Source of the DNA: Bradyrhizobium sp. CSA207
Lineage (GTDB): Bacteria > Pseudomonadota > Alphaproteobacteria > Rhizobiales > Xanthobacteraceae
Assembly: GCF_029051685.1 (NCBI RefSeq)
Contig: NZ_JAACFT010000007.1
Location: 62,001 to 126,000, forward strand
Direction: 5' to 3'
Length of the DNA stretch: 64,000 bases
Shown: piece after piece, positions 52,098 to 62,127 of the stretch
Numbering within the stretch: the first letter of the stretch is position 1
Layout of the letters: each line of letters starts with the position of its first letter
The notes under the pieces: model-generated
The model's input: the letters and a program-made list of their open reading frames with translations, nothing else
What the model was told of the DNA's origin: nothing
Databases searched by the model: none
Translations under genes and position numbers: made by a program

Positions 52098-54503
52098 ATG
52101 CCGACTTTTTCCCAAAGCCTTGAACAATCCCTGCATCGTGCGCTGGCGATCGCAAACGAGCGTCATCACCAATACGCGACGCTCGAGCATCTCTTGCTCT
52201 CTTTGATCGACGACTCCGATGCAGCTGCCGTCATGCGCGCCTGCAGCGTCGATCTCGACAAGCTCCGCACGAGCCTGGTCAATTATCTCGAAACTGAATT
52301 CGAGAATCTGGTGACGGATGGCGCCGACGATGCCAAGCCGACCGCCGGTTTCCAGCGCGTGATCCAGCGCGCGGTAATCCACGTACAATCCTCCGGTCGC
52401 GAAGAGGTGACCGGCGCTAACGTGTTGATTGCGATCTTCGCCGAACGCGAGAGCCATGCCGCGTATTTCCTGCAGGAGCAGGACATGACACGCTACGACG
52501 CGGTCAACTACATCAGCCACGGCATCGCCAAGCGGCCGGGCGTCTCCGAGGCGCGCCCTGTGCGCGGCGTCGACGAAGAGACCGAGGCCAAGGGCAGCGA
52601 AGACGCCAAAAAGAAGGGCGAGGCGCTCGAGACCTATTGCGTCAACCTCAACAAGAAGGCGCGTGACGGCAAGATCGATCCGGTGATCGGACGCAATTCC
52701 GAGATCAACCGCGCGATCCAGGTGCTGTGCCGCCGGCAGAAGAACAATCCGCTGTTCGTGGGCGAGGCCGGTGTCGGCAAGACCGCGATCGCGGAGGGGC
52801 TCGCCAAGCGCATCGTCGACAGCGAGGTGCCGGAAGTTCTGGCGGCGGCCACGGTATTCTCGCTCGACATGGGCACGCTGCTCGCGGGCACGCGCTATCG
52901 CGGTGACTTCGAGGAGCGCCTGAAGCAGGTGCTGAAGGAGCTCGAGGCGCATCCCAACGCCATCCTGTTCATCGACGAGATTCACACCGTGATCGGTGCG
53001 GGCGCGACCTCGGGCGGGGCGATGGATGCCTCGAATCTGCTCAAGCCCGCGCTCGCCTCGGGCACGATCCGCTGCATGGGCTCGACAACCTACAAGGAAT
53101 ACCGCCAGCACTTCGAGAAGGACCGTGCGCTGGTGCGGCGCTTCCAGAAGATCGACATCAACGAGCCGACCGTCGAGGACGCGATCGCGATCCTCAAGGG
53201 CCTCAAGCCGTATTTCGAGGACTACCACCGGCTGAAGTACACCAATGAGGCGATCGAGGCCGCGGTGCAGCTCTCCTCGCGCTACATTCACGACCGCAAG
53301 TTGCCGGACAAGGCGATCGACGTGATCGACGAGTCCGGTGCGGCGCAGATGCTGGTCGCCGAGAACAAGCGCAAGAAGACCATCGGCATCAAGGAGATCG
53401 AGACCACGATCGCCTCGATGGCGCGGATTCCACCGAAGAGCGTGTCGAAGGACGATGCCGAGGTGTTGAAGCATCTCGAACAGACCCTGAAACGCACGGT
53501 GTTCGGCCAGGACAAGGCAATCGAGTCACTTGCGGCATCGATCAAGCTGGCGCGTGCCGGCTTACGCGAGCCGGAGAAGCCGATCGGCTGCTACCTGTTC
53601 TCGGGTCCCACCGGCGTCGGTAAGACGGAAGTGGCGAAGCAGCTTGCGGCGAGCCTCGGCGTCGAGTTGTTGCGCTTCGACATGTCCGAGTACATGGAGC
53701 GGCACACCGTGTCGCGCCTGATCGGCGCCCCTCCCGGCTATGTCGGCTTCGACCAGGGCGGTCTGCTCACCGACGGCGTCGACCAGCATCCGCATTGCGT
53801 GGTGCTGCTCGACGAGATCGAGAAGGCGCATCCCGATCTCTACAACGTGCTGCTCCAGATCATGGATCACGGCCGGCTCACCGACCATAACGGCAAGCAG
53901 GTCAATTTCCGCAACGTGATCCTGATCATGACCACGAATGCGGGCGCGGCGGATCTCGCCAAGCAGGCGTTCGGCTTCACGCGGTCCAAGCGCGAAGGCG
54001 ACGACCACGAGGCGATCAACCGGCAGTTCGCGCCGGAATTCCGCAATCGTCTCGATGCCGTCGTCTCGTTCGGTCATCTCAGCGTCGAGGTGATCGGTAC
54101 GGTGGTGGAGAAGTTCGTGCTCCAGCTCGAGGCCCAGCTCGGCGACCGCGACGTCACCATCGAGCTGTCCGAGCCCGCCAAGGCGTGGCTGGTCCAGCAC
54201 GGCTATGATGAGCAGATGGGCGCGCGGCCGATGGCCCGCGTGATCCAGGAGCACATCAAGAAGCCGCTCGCAGACGAGGTGCTGTTCGGCAAGCTCAAGG
54301 GTGGCGGCCACGTCCGCGTCGTCCTGGTCAAGGACGAGGCCGACGAGACCAAGGACAAGATCGGCTTCGAGTTCGTCGAGGGGCCGGTGACGCCGAAGCA
54401 GGAGAAACTGCCCGCCCGGAAGCGTCCGCCGGGCAAGTCGAAGCCGGGCGGCCCCGGCGGCTCGAAGGGGCCGACGTCAAAGGGTCCGCTGGTCAAGGTC
54501 TAA
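52098..54503 (+). CDS. clpA: ATP-dependent Clp protease ATPase subunit ClpA
   Basis: 801 residues. The N-domain with two ClpN repeats ([36 protein letters not shown]) binds ClpS. AAA-1 has Walker [11 protein letters not shown] and Walker [14 protein letters not shown]-2 has Walker [11 protein letters not shown] and Walker [12 protein letters not shown], with the pore loop GYVG(F) and the IGF-type ClpP contact replaced by AFGFTR. The Gly/Pro/Lys-rich tail from 760 ([20 protein letters not shown]) is longer than in E. coli ClpA. It unfolds substrates for ClpP. Clear terminator 25 bases downstream. Confidence 0.95.
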   Translation: MPTFSQSLEQSLHRALAIANERHHQYATLEHLLLSLIDDSDAAAVMRACSVDLDKLRTSLVNYLETEFENLVTDGADDAKPTAGFQRVIQRAVIHVQSSGREEVTGANVLIAIFAERESHAAYFLQEQDMTRYDAVNYISHGIAKRPGVSEARPVRGVDEETEAKGSEDAKKKGEALETYCVNLNKKARDGKIDPVIGRNSEINRAIQVLCRRQKNNPLFVGEAGVGKTAIAEGLAKRIVDSEVPEVLAAATVFSLDMGTLLAGTRYRGDFEERLKQVLKELEAHPNAILFIDEIHTVIGAGATSGGAMDASNLLKPALASGTIRCMGSTTYKEYRQHFEKDRALVRRFQKIDINEPTVEDAIAILKGLKPYFEDYHRLKYTNEAIEAAVQLSSRYIHDRKLPDKAIDVIDESGAAQMLVAENKRKKTIGIKEIETTIASMARIPPKSVSKDDAEVLKHLEQTLKRTVFGQDKAIESLAASIKLARAGLREPEKPIGCYLFSGPTGVGKTEVAKQLAASLGVELLRFDMSEYMERHTVSRLIGAPPGYVGFDQGGLLTDGVDQHPHCVVLLDEIEKAHPDLYNVLLQIMDHGRLTDHNGKQVNFRNVILIMTTNAGAADLAKQAFGFTRSKREGDDHEAINRQFAPEFRNRLDAVVSFGHLSVEVIGTVVEKFVLQLEAQLGDRDVTIELSEPAKAWLVQHGYDEQMGARPMARVIQEHIKKPLADEVLFGKLKGGGHVRVVLVKDEADETKDKIGFEFVEGPVTPKQEKLPARKRPPGKSKPGGPGGSKGPTSKGPLVKV

Positions 54504-54523
54504 TCGCATCGTCGCACGAATCG

Positions 54524-54555
54524 AAATGGCCGGCTGAGAAGCCGGCCTTTTCATT
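54524..54555 (+). terminator. Intrinsic terminator of clpA
   Basis: GGCCGGC (54528-54534), TGAGAA loop, GCCGGCC (54541-54547), then TTTTCATTTT. Located 25 bases after the clpA stop. Confidence 0.88.
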
Positions 54556-54672
54556 TTGGGACCGCCCGGGCTCTTACTGCTTCGGGCGCGCCGGCAGCCG
54601 TGGCTGGTTCGGAGCGGCAGGGTGCGCGCCAACCGTGGATCGATTGGGAACCTTGGCAGCACGCGCCGCTAA

Positions 54673-56097
54673 TCAATCTCCGCGCAGACGCTGATCGTCC
54701 TGCACGCGGACGTGCTCGGCGCCGCGGGCGCCCGCAGGCGATAGCCGCAACACGCTCAGCATGGCGCCGCACAAGGCGAATCCGACGCCGGCGAGCAGGG
54801 CGATCCGGGTTCCCTCGATCGGATAGCGGCCCAGGAATAGCGCCACCAGCGCCGCGCCCGTGGTCTGGCCGAGCAGCCGCGCCGTGCCCAGCATGCCGCT
54901 GGCGCCGCCGGCGCGCTGGCGCGGGGCGGCCGCGATCATGGTGCGATTGTTTGGCGTCTGGAACAGACCGAAGCCGGCGCCGGCTAGCGCCATGCGCCAG
55001 ACCACGTCGAGCGGCGTGGGGTCCGCAGGCAGCAAGGCGAGCGCGCCCAGGCCGCAGGCAAACAGCGTGAGCCCGATGCCGCCGAGCAGGCCGGCTGGAT
55101 AGTGCTCGACCAGTCGGCCGGCAAGGGGGGCTGCAAAGGCCACCGTGATCGGCCATGGCGTGATCAGCAGACCCATATGCACGGCGGAATAGCCGAAACG
55201 GCTCTGGAGGTAGAAGGGGATCGCGACGAAGGCCAGCATCTGTCCGCAGAACGAGGCGATCGAGGTCGCAATCGACAGCGCGAAGACGGGGATGCGCAAG
55301 AGATCGACCGGCAACAGCGGCGATGCGATGTGGGTTTCCCGCCAGATCAGCAGCGCGCCGGCGACGACGGCGATTGCGAATTGAACGAGGCAGGTCACGA
55401 GCGCCCCGCCATGGCCGACGCTGTCGATCGCGGCGATGCCGACGCCGAAGGTGATCGCGGAGAGCGCGGCGCTCTGCCAGTCGAAGGAACGGCCCGCAGG
55501 CTTGGTGTGGGGCAGGCTGCGCAGGCCCAGCACCAGCGTGACGGCGCCGAGTGGCACGTTGATGGCGAACAGCCAGGGCCAGCTTCCCACCGCGAGGATG
55601 CCCGCGGCAAGCGTCGGTCCGATCGCGGCCGAGAACGCGACGACGAGCGCGTTGAGCCCGATGCCGCGGCCGAGCTGGCTGCGCGGATAGGTGAAGCGCA
55701 CCAGCGCCGCGTTGACGCTCATGATGCCGGCTGCGCCGAACCCCTGCACGATGCGCGCGATCGTGAGCATCGGCAGCGTGTGCGCCACCGCGCAGAATGC
55801 GGATGCGAGCGTAAAGAGGACGAGCCCGGTCAGATACACGCGGCGATAACCGACGATCTCGCCGAGTGAAGCCAGCGGCAGCAGCGAGATGGTGATCGCG
55901 AGCTGATAGCCGTTGACGATCCAGATCGAGAAGGCCGGGCTCGCATCGAGGTCGGCCGCAATCGTGGGCAGTGCCACGTTGGCGATGGCACTGTCGACCA
56001 CAGCCATGATGATGCCGAGCGCAATGGTCAGGACCGCCTGGTTGCGCTGAGGCTGCGGCAGGCCGTCGGCATGCTCGATCGGGGCGGTCGACATCAT
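54673..56097 (-). CDS. MFS drug-exporter, DHA2 (14-helix) type
   Basis: 474 residues with 13-14 hydrophobic segments. Motif A-like LASLGEIVGYRRVYLTGLVL, motif C-like GPTLAAGILAVGSWPWLFAI and the opening AVVDSAIANVALPTIAADLD mark the DHA2 family (EmrB/QacA-like). Proton-driven export of drugs or metabolites across the inner membrane is expected. No membrane-fusion partner gene is adjacent. The start is ATG 56097 (or 56094). Confidence 0.88.
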   Translation of the reverse strand: MMSTAPIEHADGLPQPQRNQAVLTIALGIIMAVVDSAIANVALPTIAADLDASPAFSIWIVNGYQLAITISLLPLASLGEIVGYRRVYLTGLVLFTLASAFCAVAHTLPMLTIARIVQGFGAAGIMSVNAALVRFTYPRSQLGRGIGLNALVVAFSAAIGPTLAAGILAVGSWPWLFAINVPLGAVTLVLGLRSLPHTKPAGRSFDWQSAALSAITFGVGIAAIDSVGHGGALVTCLVQFAIAVVAGALLIWRETHIASPLLPVDLLRIPVFALSIATSIASFCGQMLAFVAIPFYLQSRFGYSAVHMGLLITPWPITVAFAAPLAGRLVEHYPAGLLGGIGLTLFACGLGALALLPADPTPLDVVWRMALAGAGFGLFQTPNNRTMIAAAPRQRAGGASGMLGTARLLGQTTGAALVALFLGRYPIEGTRIALLAGVGFALCGAMLSVLRLSPAGARGAEHVRVQDDQRLRGD

Positions 56098-56291
56098 GGA
56101 GGCGAGCTTGATTCGAGCCGTGATTCATCTCCGGGTTAGGCAATTGCAGGATGGATCGCAACCCGGCAGGACACGGACGGTTCCCGTCCCGGAAGCAGGC
56201 CTTCCGGTGCGGCAAGCATGGGTCAGGGTGGCTTTCGCAAGCTCCAAATTGATGCAGCGCAAGGGGCAGGCTCGCCGAACTGATGAGATCC

Positions 56292-57317
56292 CTACACCGG
56301 CGGCGGATTGCGGTCGCTGAAGGTCGTGCGCTGATGCCAGTAGGGATAGGGCAGCGTCACCTTGCTTGCGGCGTCGAGCTTTTCGATTTGCTCTCTGGTC
56401 AACGACCAGCCGACCGCGCCGAGATTCTCTCGCAACTGCGTCTCGTTGCGCGCGCCGATGATCAGCGTCGAGACCGTCGGACGCTGCAGCAACCAGTTCA
56501 ACGCAATCTGCGAGACGCTCTTCCCATTTTCCTTGGCTATCTCATCGATCGCATCGACGACACGATAGACGTGCTCATCGGGCACCGGCGGGCCGAAATC
56601 GGCGGTCTTGGGCAGGCGGCTGACCTCGGGCTTGGGTTGGCCGCGGCGGATCTTTCCGGTCAGGCGTCCCCATCCGAGCGGCGACCACACCACCGCGCCG
56701 AGCCCCTGGTCGAGGCCAAGCGGCATCAGCTCCCATTCGTAGTCGCGCCCGATCAACGAATAGTAGGTCTGATTGGCAACATAGCGCGGAAAGCCGTGCT
56801 TGTCGGCGACGGCGAGCGACTTCATCAGGTGCCAGCCCGAAAAATTCGAAACACCGACGTAGCGGATCTTGCCGGCGCGCACGAGCACGTCGAGGGTCGC
56901 AAGCACCTCTTCGGGCGGGGTGAATGCGTCGAAACCGTGGAGCTGGAACAGGTCGATGTAATCGGTCCCGAGGCGGCTCAGTGAAGCGTCGATGGCTGCG
57001 AGCAGATGTTGCCGCGACGAGCCGATGTCGTTCGGACCCTCGCCGAAGCGAAAGGTTGCCTTGGTCGAGACCAGAACCTTGTCGCGGCGGCCCTTGATGG
57101 CCTCGCCGAGAACGCGCTCGGATTCGCCGAGCGAATAGACGTCGGCGGTGTCGAACATCGATACGCCGGCTTCGAGGCAGATATCCAGAAGGCGCCGCGC
57201 TTCGCTCGCGTTAGTCGTACCCCATGCAGCGAGGCGGCCGACGCCGCCGAAGGTGCCCGTTCCAAGGCTCAAAGCGGGCACCATGAGGCCTGACCGGCCC
57301 AAGCGTCGGTATTCCAT
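56292..57317 (-). CDS. Aldo/keto reductase, long form (YajO/Tas-like)
   Basis: 341 residues. Tetrad residues in FDTADVYSLGESE (Asp, Tyr), VSTKATFRFGEGPND (Lys) and LFQLHGFDAFTP (His); cofactor region RPTVSTLIIGARNETQLREN. GAGGAG eight bases before ATG 57317 decides the start, although the frame is open farther upstream. It reduces an aldehyde or ketone with NADPH; substrate unknown. It lies in the same orientation as the LysR gene upstream. Confidence 0.88.
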   Translation of the reverse strand: MEYRRLGRSGLMVPALSLGTGTFGGVGRLAAWGTTNASEARRLLDICLEAGVSMFDTADVYSLGESERVLGEAIKGRRDKVLVSTKATFRFGEGPNDIGSSRQHLLAAIDASLSRLGTDYIDLFQLHGFDAFTPPEEVLATLDVLVRAGKIRYVGVSNFSGWHLMKSLAVADKHGFPRYVANQTYYSLIGRDYEWELMPLGLDQGLGAVVWSPLGWGRLTGKIRRGQPKPEVSRLPKTADFGPPVPDEHVYRVVDAIDEIAKENGKSVSQIALNWLLQRPTVSTLIIGARNETQLRENLGAVGWSLTREQIEKLDAASKVTLPYPYWHQRTTFSDRNPPPV

Positions 57318-57438
57318 TGATATGCTCCTCGGTTGGCCGCTGGTTGATCGGTGCGACCTTGGTGCGGAAGCTAGCGCAAGCAAGAGCTGCGCACCATTGC
57401 GCGCACATGGCGGCTCTGCTTTGCGAGGTTCGTATTTG

Positions 57439-58407
57439 CTAGGCCACGCTCGTCGTCTGCAAGTTCGCGGCCGAGATCTTCGCGCGCAGCCAGGCTTCGA
57501 ATGCGCCGACATGGCTGCGACCTTTGGTTTCCGAAGAGCGCACGAGATAATAGGAGACCGTCTCGACCTCGAATTCAGGCTGGCGGAACGGCGCGACAAG
57601 CGTCCCCTTATCCAACTCCTCGGCGGCGAGGATCTCGCTCTCCAGGACGACGCCGAGACCTTCGACAGCCGCGTCGATCGCCATGGTGGATCGGTCGAAC
57701 CACAATTCGTGGCGCGCCTTGATGTTCGTGCCGATGACTTTGCGCAGATAGTCGGTCCAGGTCAGTGCGTTCGAGGAATGGATCAGGGTTGCGCGGGCGA
57801 GATCGCCGGGCTCGCGCAGCCCGAGCTGCTCGATCAACCGCGGGCTACAGAGCGGACGCAAACGCTCGGCCAGCAGCGGCTCGATCTGCCTGTTGTTCAC
57901 GACCGGCGGACGACCATAGGCAATGGCGAGATCGAAGCGGATGGTTTCGAGATCGCGTAAGTCGGCGATGGTCGACAGCCTGATCCCGATCCCCGGATGC
58001 TGGCCGATGAAATTGCCGATCCGAGGCTGGAGCCATTTGCCGGCAAAACTCGGTCCGCTTGCGATGAACAGATGATCGCGCTGCGATTGCGGCGCCACCA
58101 GCCGCGTCGCGCCCATGATCGTACCGAACGCGCGCTCGATCTCGCCGGCATAGAGGCGGCCGGCATTGGTGAGCATCGCGCGGCCGGCATGCCGCGAGAA
58201 CACGCGCACGCCGAGGAAGTCTTCGAGTTTCTGGATGTGATGGCTGATCGCCGAGGGCGTGACCCCAAGCTCCTCGGCAGCTCGGCTGAAGCTGCCATGT
58301 CGGGAGGCTGCTTCGAACGCCGACAGCGCCCTGAGCGGCGGCATTCGCGGCCGCTCCGTTGAATCCACTTCATCGGCTGCTGAGTTTTTTGAACTGGCGC
58401 CCATCAT
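57439..58407 (-). CDS. LysR family regulator (GcvA-like)
   Basis: 322 residues. Helix-turn-helix RALSAFEAASRHGSFSRAAE followed by LGVTPSAISHHIQKLEDFLG, then a periplasmic-binding-like effector domain (FIASGPSFAGKWLQPRIGNF; DLAIAYGRPP; RHELWFDRSTMAIDAAVEGL). The GcvA-like start PPLRALSAFEAA suits amino-acid-type effectors. It is divergent from the dialkylglycine-decarboxylase-like gene, with a large nested dyad in between, so it probably controls that gene. Start at ATG 58407 is chosen; MPPLRAL at 58344 is an alternative. Confidence 0.88.
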   Translation of the reverse strand: MMGASSKNSAADEVDSTERPRMPPLRALSAFEAASRHGSFSRAAEELGVTPSAISHHIQKLEDFLGVRVFSRHAGRAMLTNAGRLYAGEIERAFGTIMGATRLVAPQSQRDHLFIASGPSFAGKWLQPRIGNFIGQHPGIGIRLSTIADLRDLETIRFDLAIAYGRPPVVNNRQIEPLLAERLRPLCSPRLIEQLGLREPGDLARATLIHSSNALTWTDYLRKVIGTNIKARHELWFDRSTMAIDAAVEGLGVVLESEILAAEELDKGTLVAPFRQPEFEVETVSYYLVRSSETKGRSHVGAFEAWLRAKISAANLQTTSVA

Positions 58408-58414
58408 GCCTGCC

Positions 58415-58454
58415 CGGTACGAATTTCCCCGTTGCACGGGCAAGTTTCGTACCG
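58415..58454. promoter_or_regulatory. Nested dyad between the LysR and aminotransferase genes
   Basis: An outer 9-base inverted repeat, CGGTACGAA (58415-58423) and TTCGTACCG (58446-58454), encloses a second one, CCCGT-TGC-ACGGG (58428-58440), on nearly the same centre. The spacing and location suit a LysR-type operator. The TTCGTACCG arm recurs in the nitrilase promoter. Confidence 0.6.
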
Positions 58455-58576
58455 CTAGCGCCCCGACGCAACTGCTTCGTGCCCCAAACCTGCCCCGAGA
58501 CCGAGACCGGTGAGCGGACTCCGCATCGCCGCGCCGCACGCCTGCGCGGCGGATGCCGCTTACCCGAGGAGACTAA

Positions 58577-59899
58577 ATGACTTCAGCGTTGAAACAGGCC
58601 GCCGACGAATTCCTGGTCCGGTATGGCGGAGACGTGTTCCCGAACCTCTTCACCTCGGCGAAGGGGACCATCGTCACCGACAGCGACGGGCGCGACTATC
58701 TCGATTTCACGTCGGGGCAGATGTGCGCGACGATCGGCCACAACCATCCCGCGATCGTCGCGGCGGTGGAGCGGGCGGGCAAGAAGGCCTTCCATCTCTT
58801 CAGCGGGATGATCCCCGAAGTGGTGGCCGAACTCGCCCAGGTGCTGGCGAAGGATTGGCTGCCCGGCGATCTCAAGCGCTCGATCTTCATCAACACCGGT
58901 TCGGAAGCGACCGAAGTCGCGCTCCGGATGGCCAAGATGTACACCGGCGGCTACGAGGTGCTCGTCCTCGGCGGGTCCTGGCACGGCATCACCGGGGGGG
59001 CTGCCTCGGTTTCGATGGCGAGCGACCGCAAGGGCTATGGCGTGCCGCCGCCCGGCGTGTTCGTCATCCCGGAGCCGAACGCCTACAGGCCCTACATCGC
59101 AAAAGGCAGCGAGGACGAGTCCGCGCTCGCCAATCTCGAACTTGCCCTGAAGATGTTCGACATGCAGTCGACCGGGCGAGGCGCCGCGATCATCGCCGAG
59201 CCCGTGATCAGCGCCGGCGGTGTGCTGGTGCCGCCGAAGGCTTTTATGGAAGCATTGCGCAAAGCCGCCGACGCGCGCGGCATGCTGCTGATCTTCGACG
59301 AGGCCCAGACCGCGTTCGGGCGCATCGGCAAAAAGACCGGAGCCGAATATTTCGGCGTCGTCCCTGACATCATGACCATGTCCAAGACGCTCGGAGGCGG
59401 CCTTCCGCTTGCGGCCGTGTCGACCACGGAGGTGATCGAGAGCAAGCTCCACGAGGATCATTTCACCTACTACACCAGCCACGTCTCTGATCCCCTCCTG
59501 GCCGAGGTCGGGCTCGCGGTGCTGCGCGTGATCGCCGAGGAGAAGCTCGTCGAACGCGCCAATGTCATGGGCGCCTATCTGCGCGGCCACTTCGAGGGCC
59601 TTCAGCAGAAATACGAGCAGATCGGCGACATCAGGGGAATGGGACTTCTGCTCGGCGTCGAGCTGGTCACCGACCGCCACAGCCGGCGCGCGGCCCATCA
59701 GCTCGGTGGGCTGACGACGAAGAAGTGCTTCGAGTATGGGCTGAGCATGAACATCCGGCGCCGCCCCGAGCGCGGATCGGTGTGGCGCATCGCACCGCCA
59801 CTGACCGTCTCGACCGAGGAGATCGATCGCGCTGTCGAGATCCTGGATCGGTCCTTGAGGGAAAGCCTCGATGAGCTGACGCGAAATCCCGCCGCCTAG
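58577..59899 (+). CDS. 2,2-Dialkylglycine decarboxylase-like class III aminotransferase
   Basis: 440 residues, PLP-dependent. It follows 2,2-dialkylglycine decarboxylase closely in layout: Q48 (DFTSGQMCA), W135 (GSWHGITG), D241 (FDEAQTAFGR), K270 (MSKTLGGG, Schiff base) and the Arg in VWRIAPPLTV correspond to Gln52, Trp138, Asp243, Lys272 and Arg406 of that enzyme (remembered family numbering). The Gln in the TSGQM motif sets the decarboxylase apart from plain aminotransferases. Expected reaction: decarboxylation and amino transfer from alpha,alpha-dialkylated amino acids such as aminoisobutyrate to pyruvate. The binding-protein gene follows after 19 bases. Confidence 0.8.
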   Translation: MTSALKQAADEFLVRYGGDVFPNLFTSAKGTIVTDSDGRDYLDFTSGQMCATIGHNHPAIVAAVERAGKKAFHLFSGMIPEVVAELAQVLAKDWLPGDLKRSIFINTGSEATEVALRMAKMYTGGYEVLVLGGSWHGITGGAASVSMASDRKGYGVPPPGVFVIPEPNAYRPYIAKGSEDESALANLELALKMFDMQSTGRGAAIIAEPVISAGGVLVPPKAFMEALRKAADARGMLLIFDEAQTAFGRIGKKTGAEYFGVVPDIMTMSKTLGGGLPLAAVSTTEVIESKLHEDHFTYYTSHVSDPLLAEVGLAVLRVIAEEKLVERANVMGAYLRGHFEGLQQKYEQIGDIRGMGLLLGVELVTDRHSRRAAHQLGGLTTKKCFEYGLSMNIRRRPERGSVWRIAPPLTVSTEEIDRAVEILDRSLRESLDELTRNPAA

Positions 59900-59918
59900 C
59901 AACAGTCCGGAGGCTGAC

Positions 59919-60821
59919 ATGATCCGCAAACACGCGCCGACGCTTGCCATTGCCGCCCTCTCGCTTGTGCTACTGGATGTTCCCGCAGCGCAAGCGGCCA
60001 GCCAGACCCTCGACAAGATCAAGGAGGTCGGAAAGGTCACGTTTGGCTACCGCGAGGCCTCGATTCCGTTTGCTTATCTCGGGGCTGATCAGAAGCCGAC
60101 CGGGCTCTCGCTCGATCTCTGTTCCGCGGTGGCGGATAAGATCAAGTCCGTGTTGAAGCGCTCGGTGCTGCAAATTGATTACGTGCCGGTGAACGCGTCC
60201 AACCGCATTCCATTGCTTCAGAACGGCACCATCGACGTCGAGTGCGGCAGCACGACCAACACCGCGGAACGGCAGAAGCAGGTCTCGTTCTCCATTGCGA
60301 CCTATGTCGCATCGCCGCGCTGGCTGGTGTCCGCCTCGTCTCGGGTGACGGAGCCGACAGGACTCGACGGGCAGACGGTCGTCATCACGCAGGGCTCGCT
60401 GAATTTCGGGCTCGCCAAGAAGATACTGGATGACGAGAAGCTGAGTGTGACGATCGTCCAGGCCAAGGACCATGCCGAGTCGCTCCTCATGCTTGGAACA
60501 GGCCGCGCCGCGGCGTGGTTCGAGGACGATATCCTGGTTGCTGGGCTTGTCGCAAACGCATCCGATCCCGAGGCGTTCCGGATGTTGGCGGCTAGCTATG
60601 CGCCATCCTACTACGGGCTGATGACACGCAGGGAGGACCCGGAATTCAAAGCACTCGTCGACGCCGCCATCAAAGAAAAGATGGTGTCCGGTGGGTTCGA
60701 TCGGCTCTACGTCAAATGGTTCGAGTCGCCGATTCCGCCAAAGGGACAGAACCTCCAGCTTCCCATGAGCGAAGCGATGAAGGCCCGCGTCACATCTCCA
60801 AGCGACGCGCTTGCGCCTTAG
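59919..60821 (+). CDS. Amino-acid ABC transporter binding protein (family 3)
   Basis: 300 residues. Signal peptide (TLAIAALSLVLLDVPAAQAA), then a family 3 domain: TLDKIKEVGKVTFGYREASI, PTGLSLDLCSAVADKIK, NGTIDVECGSTTNTAERQKQ and GQTVVITQGSLNFGLAKKIL, as in glutamate/aspartate-type proteins. CCGGAGG lies before ATG 59919. It is cotranscribed with the decarboxylase gene, so it probably captures its substrate amino acid. No permease or ATPase gene is visible beside it. Confidence 0.87.
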   Translation: MIRKHAPTLAIAALSLVLLDVPAAQAASQTLDKIKEVGKVTFGYREASIPFAYLGADQKPTGLSLDLCSAVADKIKSVLKRSVLQIDYVPVNASNRIPLLQNGTIDVECGSTTNTAERQKQVSFSIATYVASPRWLVSASSRVTEPTGLDGQTVVITQGSLNFGLAKKILDDEKLSVTIVQAKDHAESLLMLGTGRAAAWFEDDILVAGLVANASDPEAFRMLAASYAPSYYGLMTRREDPEFKALVDAAIKEKMVSGGFDRLYVKWFESPIPPKGQNLQLPMSEAMKARVTSPSDALAP

Positions 60822-61051
60822 TCGTGCAGACGCATGTCGTCGAAGCTGGGATCGCTGACGTGCGAGCGGATCATCTTCGGTGGAGCTGGGGCCTCGATGC
60901 TTGCTGCCTGCGGACCGCAGCCGACGTTGCCGTCACGAGCCTGCCGAGGCAGCAGAGCCAGGCTCCAGCCTGCCAGCACCAGCACCGCGAGCCGGATCGC
61001 GATCACACCCAGCAACAGCTCCGATCCGCCTGTCGTTGAATGGGTTCTCAT
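60818..61051 (-). CDS. Small one-TM hypothetical protein
   Basis: 77 residues with one hydrophobic helix (LLLGVIAIRLAVLVLAGWSL) and a short periplasmic or cytoplasmic tail (SIEAPAPPKMIRSHVSDPSF). It overlaps the end of the binding-protein gene by four bases on the opposite strand. Weak ribosome site; no family. Confidence 0.4.
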   Translation of the reverse strand: MRTHSTTGGSELLLGVIAIRLAVLVLAGWSLALLPRQARDGNVGCGPQAASIEAPAPPKMIRSHVSDPSFDDMRLHD

Positions 61052-61170
61052 GCGCGCCAGCCTGATGCACGCCGGTGGACGAGACAATCTGGAATTCCCG
61101 AGTGCTGCCTTCGTCCAAATCGAAGGCTGGGGCTGAAGGCGGCCGGCGCGGTTATTCCGTCCGGCCGATC

Positions 61171-62127
61171 TTAATGCCGCAGCTGGCTCTGCCGGAACTC
61201 GCGCGGCGACATCCCGAAATGCTCGCGGAAGACGCGGCCGAAATGCGAGAGGTCGTTGAAGCCCCAGGCGAAGGCGATCTCGCTGACGTGGCGGTGGGCG
61301 AGCACGGGCGTGGCGAGGTCGCGCCGGCATTGGGCGAGACGTTCGGCCAAGACGTAGCGCTGGAACGAGGTATCCTCGTCGGCGAGAAGATCGTTCACGT
61401 AGCGCGGCGAGATGCCGAGCGCAGCCGCGGTCTCCGATAGCGAGAGGTCGGGATCGGCGAGGTGCGCACGGATATGCGCCTTCAGCCGGTAGAGCAGGGC
61501 GGAGCGATGGGTAGAAGACGGCAGCGCCGTCTTGCCGAGCCGCTCGCTCAGCGCCATCGCCAGGAGGTCGACGGCCTGTTCCGACAGCGCGGCGGCGTTA
61601 TCCGCCGCGAGTTGATCCGCGCTCTGGCAGAGTTTCACGATGAAATCGTAGGCAAGCCGTTCGAGCGGCGCGCCGGCGCCGAACGACAACGCAGTGAGAG
61701 CTTCGGTGCGGCCGAGCCGCCGCTGCAGCATCTCGCGCGGCACCTTGAAGATGGTCTGCGTGAAAGCGTCGTTGAACTTCAGCTCGTAGGGCCGCGTGGT
61801 GTCGTAGAGTGCGAACTCACCCGGATGGATCACGGTCTCGCGGCCGTCCTGCACGACACCGCCGTCGCCGCGATTGCCAAGCGCGACGAGGACGAAATCC
61901 TGGTCCGAGCGCGCGATGCGCGAGGGCGTACGGAAGACGTGCTGGCGGTCGGAGCAAACCTCGGAGCACACCGCCTTGCCGAGCGTGGCCTGCGTCACCG
62001 AACCGCGAAAGGCGCTGCCGAGGTCCGATTTGCAGTCCAGACCGACGAAGACGTCGCAAACGATATCCTGCCAGAGGGCCAGACGCCTGTGCCCGGGGCT
62101 GTCGTCGGTGGTGAACTGGATGGACAT
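61171..62127 (-). CDS. AraC family regulator (NitR-like), divergent from nitrilase
   Basis: 318 residues. The N-terminal AraC-binding-like domain (DIVCDVFVGLDC; VVQDGRETVIHPGEFALYDT then TRPYELKF) is followed by two helix-turn-helix units (LSLSETAAALGISPRYVNDL; HVSEIAFAWGFNDLSHFGRV then FREHFGMSPREFR). This AraC branch includes regulators of nitrilase and related nitrile genes (family knowledge). It is divergent from the nitrilase gene, so it probably activates it in response to a nitrile, aldoxime or acid. Confidence 0.85.
   Translation of the reverse strand: MSIQFTTDDSPGHRRLALWQDIVCDVFVGLDCKSDLGSAFRGSVTQATLGKAVCSEVCSDRQHVFRTPSRIARSDQDFVLVALGNRGDGGVVQDGRETVIHPGEFALYDTTRPYELKFNDAFTQTIFKVPREMLQRRLGRTEALTALSFGAGAPLERLAYDFIVKLCQSADQLAADNAAALSEQAVDLLAMALSERLGKTALPSSTHRSALLYRLKAHIRAHLADPDLSLSETAAALGISPRYVNDLLADEDTSFQRYVLAERLAQCRRDLATPVLAHRHVSEIAFAWGFNDLSHFGRVFREHFGMSPREFRQSQLRH

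Noticed and set aside
52068-53474. 468-codon minus-strand frame opposite clpA
   Set aside because: Antisense shadow of a gene with two complete AAA modules.
54551-56215. Second long minus-strand frame overlapping the MFS gene
   Set aside because: The alternative frame is Arg/His/Pro-rich, while the chosen frame has clear membrane helices.
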